The notes beneath the pieces were generated by a model, which saw nothing but the letters and a program-made list of their open reading frames with translations, did not search any database and was not told the DNA's origin. 64,000 nt of DNA from an uncultured Lachnospiraceae bacterium (lineage in GTDB: Bacteria > Bacillota > Clostridia > Lachnospirales > Lachnospiraceae). Positions within the stretch are counted from its first letter, which is position 1. Each line of letters starts with the position of its first letter. Position numbers and translations under genes: made by a program. The DNA lies in the NCBI GenBank assembly GCA_910576535.1, contig CAJTKK010000003.1, forward strand, positions 124,001 to 188,000, written 5' to 3'. This document shows positions 60,276 to 64,000 of this stretch, in pieces.

Positions 60276-62878
60276 TCCTTATGCCCCTTTCTTGCTATGC
60301 ACTGAACAACTGTCTTTTTCAATAATTCCATATCTATCGGTTTTGCAATATGGACATCCATACCCGCATCCAACGCATCCTTTACATCCTCCGCAAAGGC
60401 ATTTGCCGTCATGGCAATGACCGGTATTTCCTTTGCATCCTTGCGGTCTAATGCCCGTATCGCTTTTGTCGCCTCATAACCGTTCATCACCGGCATCTGG
60501 ACGTCCATTAAAATTGCATCGAATTTCCCTTCCGCCGCATTGGCAAAACGTTCCAGCGCTGCTTGCCCGTTTTCCACAATTTCACAGTCCGCTCCCTCTA
60601 AATCCAAAAGTTCCCTCAGGATTTCCGCATTGATTTCATTATCCTCCGCTGCCAATAAATGCAGTCCTTGCAAGCTGCTTCCATTTTCATCCTCCGGTGT
60701 ATTCCCGTTTTCTTTTAATTCCGTCTGCATCTCAAATATTTTTTCTTTAAATGCGGAAACAAAGAATGGTTTTGCAAGAACGCCGGCATTTCCCATATGC
60801 AGGATCTCATCCTGCATATCCTCGCCGTCATACGCCGTTAAAAACAGAATCTGCACCGGCTCCGGTATCGCCTCCCGTATCCTTCTTGCCGTTTCAAAGC
60901 CATCCATGCCCGGCATTTTCCAATCCAATAAAACCACATGGTAACTTTTTCCAGCGCCATAAGCATCCAAAACCATCCGTACCGCGTCTTCCCCGTTATA
61001 AGCCGCATCCACCAAGACTCCGGTATCTTTCATTAAGGTCTGGATTCCGCTGCAGATATCTTCGTCATCATCCACAGCCAAAACACGGGATATCCCTTTT
61101 TTCTCCCAGAACAACTTATCTATCTGCTCATCCGGTATTCTCAGTTCCAATTCCACCTGGAATAAACTCCCTTTATCCACTTCACTGGAAACCTCTATCG
61201 TCCCGCCCATCAATTCCACAATATTTTTGGTAATCGCCATGCCAAGTCCGGTTCCCTGCACTTTATTTGTCGTACTGTTTTCCGCCCTCGTAAATGCGTC
61301 AAATATTGTCTCCAAATATTCCTTCGTCATTCCATACCCGTCATCCTCCACCTCGATGCGGATATGCTCATACTGGTTCGAACGCTGATCCAGCCCGATC
61401 ATCCGGAACCAGATATTCCCTCCTTTTGGCGTATACTTAACCGCATTGGAAAGAAGATTAATTAAAATCTGGTTCAGCCTCGTCTCGTCCCCCATCAGGT
61501 ATTCATGCTTAACCCCCGTCACCGAAACATGGAATTTCTGATCTTTTGCGCCTGCCATTGGACGTATAATGGTATCCACCGAGGAAACTAATTCATTCAA
61601 AGTAAATTCCCCGATAGTCAGCATCGCTTTCCCGCTCTCAATTTTTGAAACGTCCAGCACATCATTTATCAAGCTCAGCAGATGCTGCCCCGATGCCGTA
61701 ATTTTTTTTGTGTATTCCCTTACTTTGGCAGGATTATCCGCATCCTTGTTCAGCAGCGTGGTAAACCCAAGAATTGCATTCATTGGCGTACGGATGTCAT
61801 GGGACATATTAGAAAGAAACATTGTCTTGGATTTGCTTGCAATCTGCGCAGCCTGCAAGGCTTCCGACAATTGCTTGTTATGTATCTCTCTTTCCCTTTC
61901 CTGTTCCTCCCTGATCTTATTCTGCTGCCTCTGGTTAAAAAAATACAGAATACAGCACAGGAAAAACGCTGTCAGCATAACGGCAACGACAATCAGGATA
62001 TTCTGGTTTACCGATTTGCCTTCCTGCTGGATTGCATCAATCGGCACATAACCGATCAGGTAGATTGCCCCGTCATTGACTGACCACATATAAATCAAAG
62101 AACTTTCCCCCCGGATATCATGGTAAAACATAATATTCTTCCCGGCTTTTACATAATTATCTACCTCTGCCTGAAGGTCTTTTTCTAAAATATTATTGGC
62201 TCTGTAAAAATCCTCCAGATTTAAATGCCCTGCGTTCCGCTCCCCTATTCCTTTCGGCTTCAGCACAAGCCTTTCGCTCTTTGCATCCATAATATAAAGC
62301 ATGGCATTGCCATTATAAAACCCATCCGGCAATGCTTCCTCAAATGCATCATAAATGTATTCTGCATAAAGCCAGGCTATCTCCCTGCCATCTTTTATAA
62401 CAGGGCACTTGATGGTATATGCCCATGTTCCCATATCATTGATATAAGAGCCGGAAACCGGCAGCCCTTCCACCGTTTTTCCGGCAGAAAAATCAAGCCC
62501 TTCTTCTGAAAAAGTTTCCCCCGTATTGGAAACCCCTTCCGTTTCCCCTGAAGATATCAGGGAAATCTTTACCATCGCCCTATTCCTTTCATATGCGCGG
62601 ATAAATTCTTCCGGCTCATCCATCCCCACAATTTCCCTGGCAATCAAATCCTGGAACTCCGCTTCCTTCGTCAGGATCGCTTCTACCGTTCCTTTGATTA
62701 AAGTCAGGCTTTCATTTAAATTATGGATCGCCGAAGAAGACATTTCCGCCGATATCTTCCATGCCACCGAAAATACAATGGCGCCTAAAATGCAAAAAAC
62801 CAGTATAATAGAAAACAGCAAGGGAATCCCTCTGCCCGCTTTTTTTTCTCTTTTCTTCCTGCTCATTTTACTCCCCAT
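60272..62878 (-). CDS. hybrid sensor histidine kinase with two receiver domains
   Basis: Membrane protein of 868 residues. TM1 is 18-42, an extracytoplasmic sensor (43-293, Cache-like in size) lies between TM1 and TM2 (294-314), and HisKA phospho-His is H360 in NMSHDIRTPMN. HATPase_c has N478 in LLSNAVKY and the GTGLGMAI G box near 542-549. Receiver 1 has Asp652 in LLDWKMPGMDG and receiver 2 has Asp792 in LMDVQMPVMNG. There is no HPt or DNA-binding output domain, so phosphate must flow to a separate partner outside the window. It shares an operon with an SBP lipoprotein and a GNAT and is driven by a strong promoter at 63017-63045. Confidence 0.93.
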   Translation of the reverse strand: MGSKMSRKKREKKAGRGIPLLFSIILVFCILGAIVFSVAWKISAEMSSSAIHNLNESLTLIKGTVEAILTKEAEFQDLIAREIVGMDEPEEFIRAYERNRAMVKISLISSGETEGVSNTGETFSEEGLDFSAGKTVEGLPVSGSYINDMGTWAYTIKCPVIKDGREIAWLYAEYIYDAFEEALPDGFYNGNAMLYIMDAKSERLVLKPKGIGERNAGHLNLEDFYRANNILEKDLQAEVDNYVKAGKNIMFYHDIRGESSLIYMWSVNDGAIYLIGYVPIDAIQQEGKSVNQNILIVVAVMLTAFFLCCILYFFNQRQQNKIREEQEREREIHNKQLSEALQAAQIASKSKTMFLSNMSHDIRTPMNAILGFTTLLNKDADNPAKVREYTKKITASGQHLLSLINDVLDVSKIESGKAMLTIGEFTLNELVSSVDTIIRPMAGAKDQKFHVSVTGVKHEYLMGDETRLNQILINLLSNAVKYTPKGGNIWFRMIGLDQRSNQYEHIRIEVEDDGYGMTKEYLETIFDAFTRAENSTTNKVQGTGLGMAITKNIVELMGGTIEVSSEVDKGSLFQVELELRIPDEQIDKLFWEKKGISRVLAVDDDEDICSGIQTLMKDTGVLVDAAYNGEDAVRMVLDAYGAGKSYHVVLLDWKMPGMDGFETARRIREAIPEPVQILFLTAYDGEDMQDEILHMGNAGVLAKPFFVSAFKEKIFEMQTELKENGNTPEDENGSSLQGLHLLAAEDNEINAEILRELLDLEGADCEIVENGQAALERFANAAEGKFDAILMDVQMPVMNGYEATKAIRALDRKDAKEIPVIAMTANAFAEDVKDALDAGMDVHIAKPIDMELLKKTVVQCIARKGHKE

Positions 62879-63285
62879 TTTTCCATCCCTTCCCAGAATG
62901 AAATAACTTCAAAAGGATCCTTCCATGCCCCGTCCCAACAGCTTTTCATGCCGCCTGGCAGCATAGAAGGCTCCCGTATAACTGATATCTGCCGCTTATA
63001 AAATGATATTTTAACCAGTGTAAGTCACGCATATTTTTTTGTCAATATGATTCCGGATACAGCCGCAGAAATCCGTCAATCCGTCTTCATGACTTCCCAT
63101 ACAGCTACCGATACTGCCAGTCCATGCCGGTAATTTCAGGCTCCCCAAAACACTGGCTGTCCGCTATGCCCCGGCTTGCCCTCCTGCATCTTATCCCGAC
63201 GCTGGGCTGCCGGCCTCCCCTATATTCTACAATATATTCCAAAAAGCTTCCTTTGTGCCTAAATTCCTCATAATGGCATCCCGGA
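62879..63285. other. intergenic region, aminotransferase / hybrid kinase
   Basis: 407 bp. It contains the hybrid kinase promoter (63017-63045) and a leader of about 135 nt before 62878. The part from 63046 to 63285 shows no convincing ORF and no strong terminator for the aminotransferase transcript. Confidence 0.5.
63017..63045 (-). promoter_or_regulatory. promoter of the hybrid kinase/SBP/GNAT operon
   Basis: On the minus strand, -35 TTGACA (63045-63040), 17-nt spacer, -10 TACACT (63022-63017). Transcription would start near 63010, about 130 nt before the kinase start. Confidence 0.75.
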
Positions 63286-64000
63286 TTACGCTTCTTTTAC
63301 ATGAATGCCGCTCAGTCCCCTCTTTATCCGCCGGAGCGCCTCTTCCAAAGTTTTCCTCGGGCAGGCCACATTGACCCGCTGGAACCCGGCGCCGCCATCC
63401 CCGAACATCGTGCCGCCATCCAGCCATACTCCGGCTTTATGGATCATTCGTTCTTCCAGCTCCTCCACTGACAGCCCCAGCCCGTTGCAGTCCAGCCATG
63501 CCAGATAAGTTCCTTCATGCTTTGCCATCGTCACCCCGGGAATATTGCTCTCCACATATTCCCTTGTGTATTCAATATTTTTTCTTATATATTGATGCAT
63601 GGCGTCATACCACTCATCCCCGTCTTTATAAGCCGCCTCGCACGCCACCAGCCCCATTACGTTAATCTCACTGTACCCGGCCATGGAAATCTGCCTTTCA
63701 AATTCCCTTTTCAGCTCTGGGTTCCCGATAAAAATGTTGGATAACTGCAGGCCGGCCAAGTTAAATGTCTTACTGGGCGAAGTACACGTTATTGCAATTT
63801 CCTCATACTCCTTCTTCAGCCCGGCAAATACATAATGCCGTCTTTGGAATGCAAAATCCGCATGAATCTCATCGCTTATTACAATCACATGATGCTTATA
63901 ACAGATATCCCCCAGCCGCATCAACTCTTCCGGCGTCCACACACGCCCTACCGGGTTATGGGGATTGCAAAGGAAAAACATCTTCACCTTGTTCTTCACA
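63286..64000 (-). CDS. PatB/MalY-type aminotransferase or C-S lyase (5' end outside window)
   Basis: C-terminal 237 residues of a fold-type I PLP enzyme. LCNPHNPVGRVWTPEEL (10-26) is the PatB/MalY signature, SDEIHADFAF (42-51) has the PLP-interacting Asp, and the PLP-binding lysine is in TSPSKTFNLAGLQLSN (73-88). FQRVNVACPR near 207-216 carries the substrate carboxylate-binding Arg. PatB/MalY enzymes cleave cystathionine or cysteine (C-S lyase) or act as aminotransferases. The gene runs leftward, and its N-terminal third lies beyond position 64000. No operon partner downstream is evident. Confidence 0.9.
   Translation of the reverse strand, partial: VKNKVKMFFLCNPHNPVGRVWTPEELMRLGDICYKHHVIVISDEIHADFAFQRRHYVFAGLKKEYEEIAITCTSPSKTFNLAGLQLSNIFIGNPELKREFERQISMAGYSEINVMGLVACEAAYKDGDEWYDAMHQYIRKNIEYTREYVESNIPGVTMAKHEGTYLAWLDCNGLGLSVEELEERMIHKAGVWLDGGTMFGDGGAGFQRVNVACPRKTLEEALRRIKRGLSGIHVKEA

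Noticed and set aside
63227..63427. 66-codon minus-strand frame overlapping the aminotransferase end
   Set aside because: It is an out-of-frame shadow of the PatB/MalY-type coding region with no separate RBS.

Overview
The window looks like chromosomal DNA from a gut-type, Gram-positive Lachnospiraceae or related Clostridia. Support for this: strong AGGAGG-type ribosome binding sites, sigma-A promoters close to consensus, and a gene set typical of that family (Cof-type HAD hydrolases, DUF3842, DUF815 ATPase, CmpB-type membrane proteins, viroplasmin-type RNase H, a ZmaR-like GNAT, an ECF transporter S component and a MecA-like PBP). I saw no rRNA, tRNA, CRISPR array, prophage or insertion sequence. 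Family names are recognised from motifs by eye; no database search was run.

Layout. (1) 134-8112: a leftward sugar operon (pfk-like, tim-like, LarA-like, nagB, nagA) faces a LacI regulator and an aldose-1-epimerase-like gene; a 20-bp palindrome overlaps the lacI promoter. (2) 8279-10574: DUF3842, then a perfect-consensus promoter, a leader of about 250 nt, an ECF S component and a P-loop kinase. (3) 10517-17492: a beta-glucoside operon (GPH transporter, GPI-like isomerase, GH3) with a ROK regulator upstream; its leader carries two candidate operators and a duplicated triple-hairpin repeat. (4) 17697-25792: HAD, Maf, Ppk1, Ppx and DUF815 form an overlapping leftward operon, with pheA upstream. 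(5) 26012-32141: envelope and small genes, RNase H, a nitroreductase, pyrBI and a PHP protein. A tandem 19-21 bp repeat array lies at 27487-27630.

(6) 32251-36220: a leftward operon of two CobW-type GTPases, one with a Cys/His-rich tandem repeat insert and one with a DUF1980-like C-terminus, then an S4 RNA-binding protein and a CmpB-like protein, closed by a bidirectional terminator. (7) 36531-45441: AlaX-type editing protein and a glutamine-amidotransferase-like hydrolase to the right; a six-gene leftward set to the left (hypothetical, tandem HD/HD-GYP, TrkA, TrkH, NdpA-like, DUF2974). (8) 45595-51678: a Na+/amino-acid symporter; a leftward Na/Pi cotransporter with a PhoP/PhoR-like pair, headed by Pho-box-like repeats; and a PRTase. 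(9) 51821-58005: unassigned ORFs, a secreted Asp/His-rich mini-protein, MarR-DegV, a solitary Vsr endonuclease, a PBP and an orphan flagellin. (10) 58192-64000: a translationally coupled hybrid sensor kinase, lipoprotein solute-binding protein and GNAT operon without a permease, and the C-terminal part of a PatB/MalY-type aminotransferase running off the end.

The parts most worth following up are the uncharacterised ECF/kinase module with its leader RNA, the amino-sugar operon carrying paralogues of glycolytic enzymes plus a LarA-like protein, the metal-binding CobW pair, the kinase/SBP/GNAT operon and the hairpin-repeat leader.
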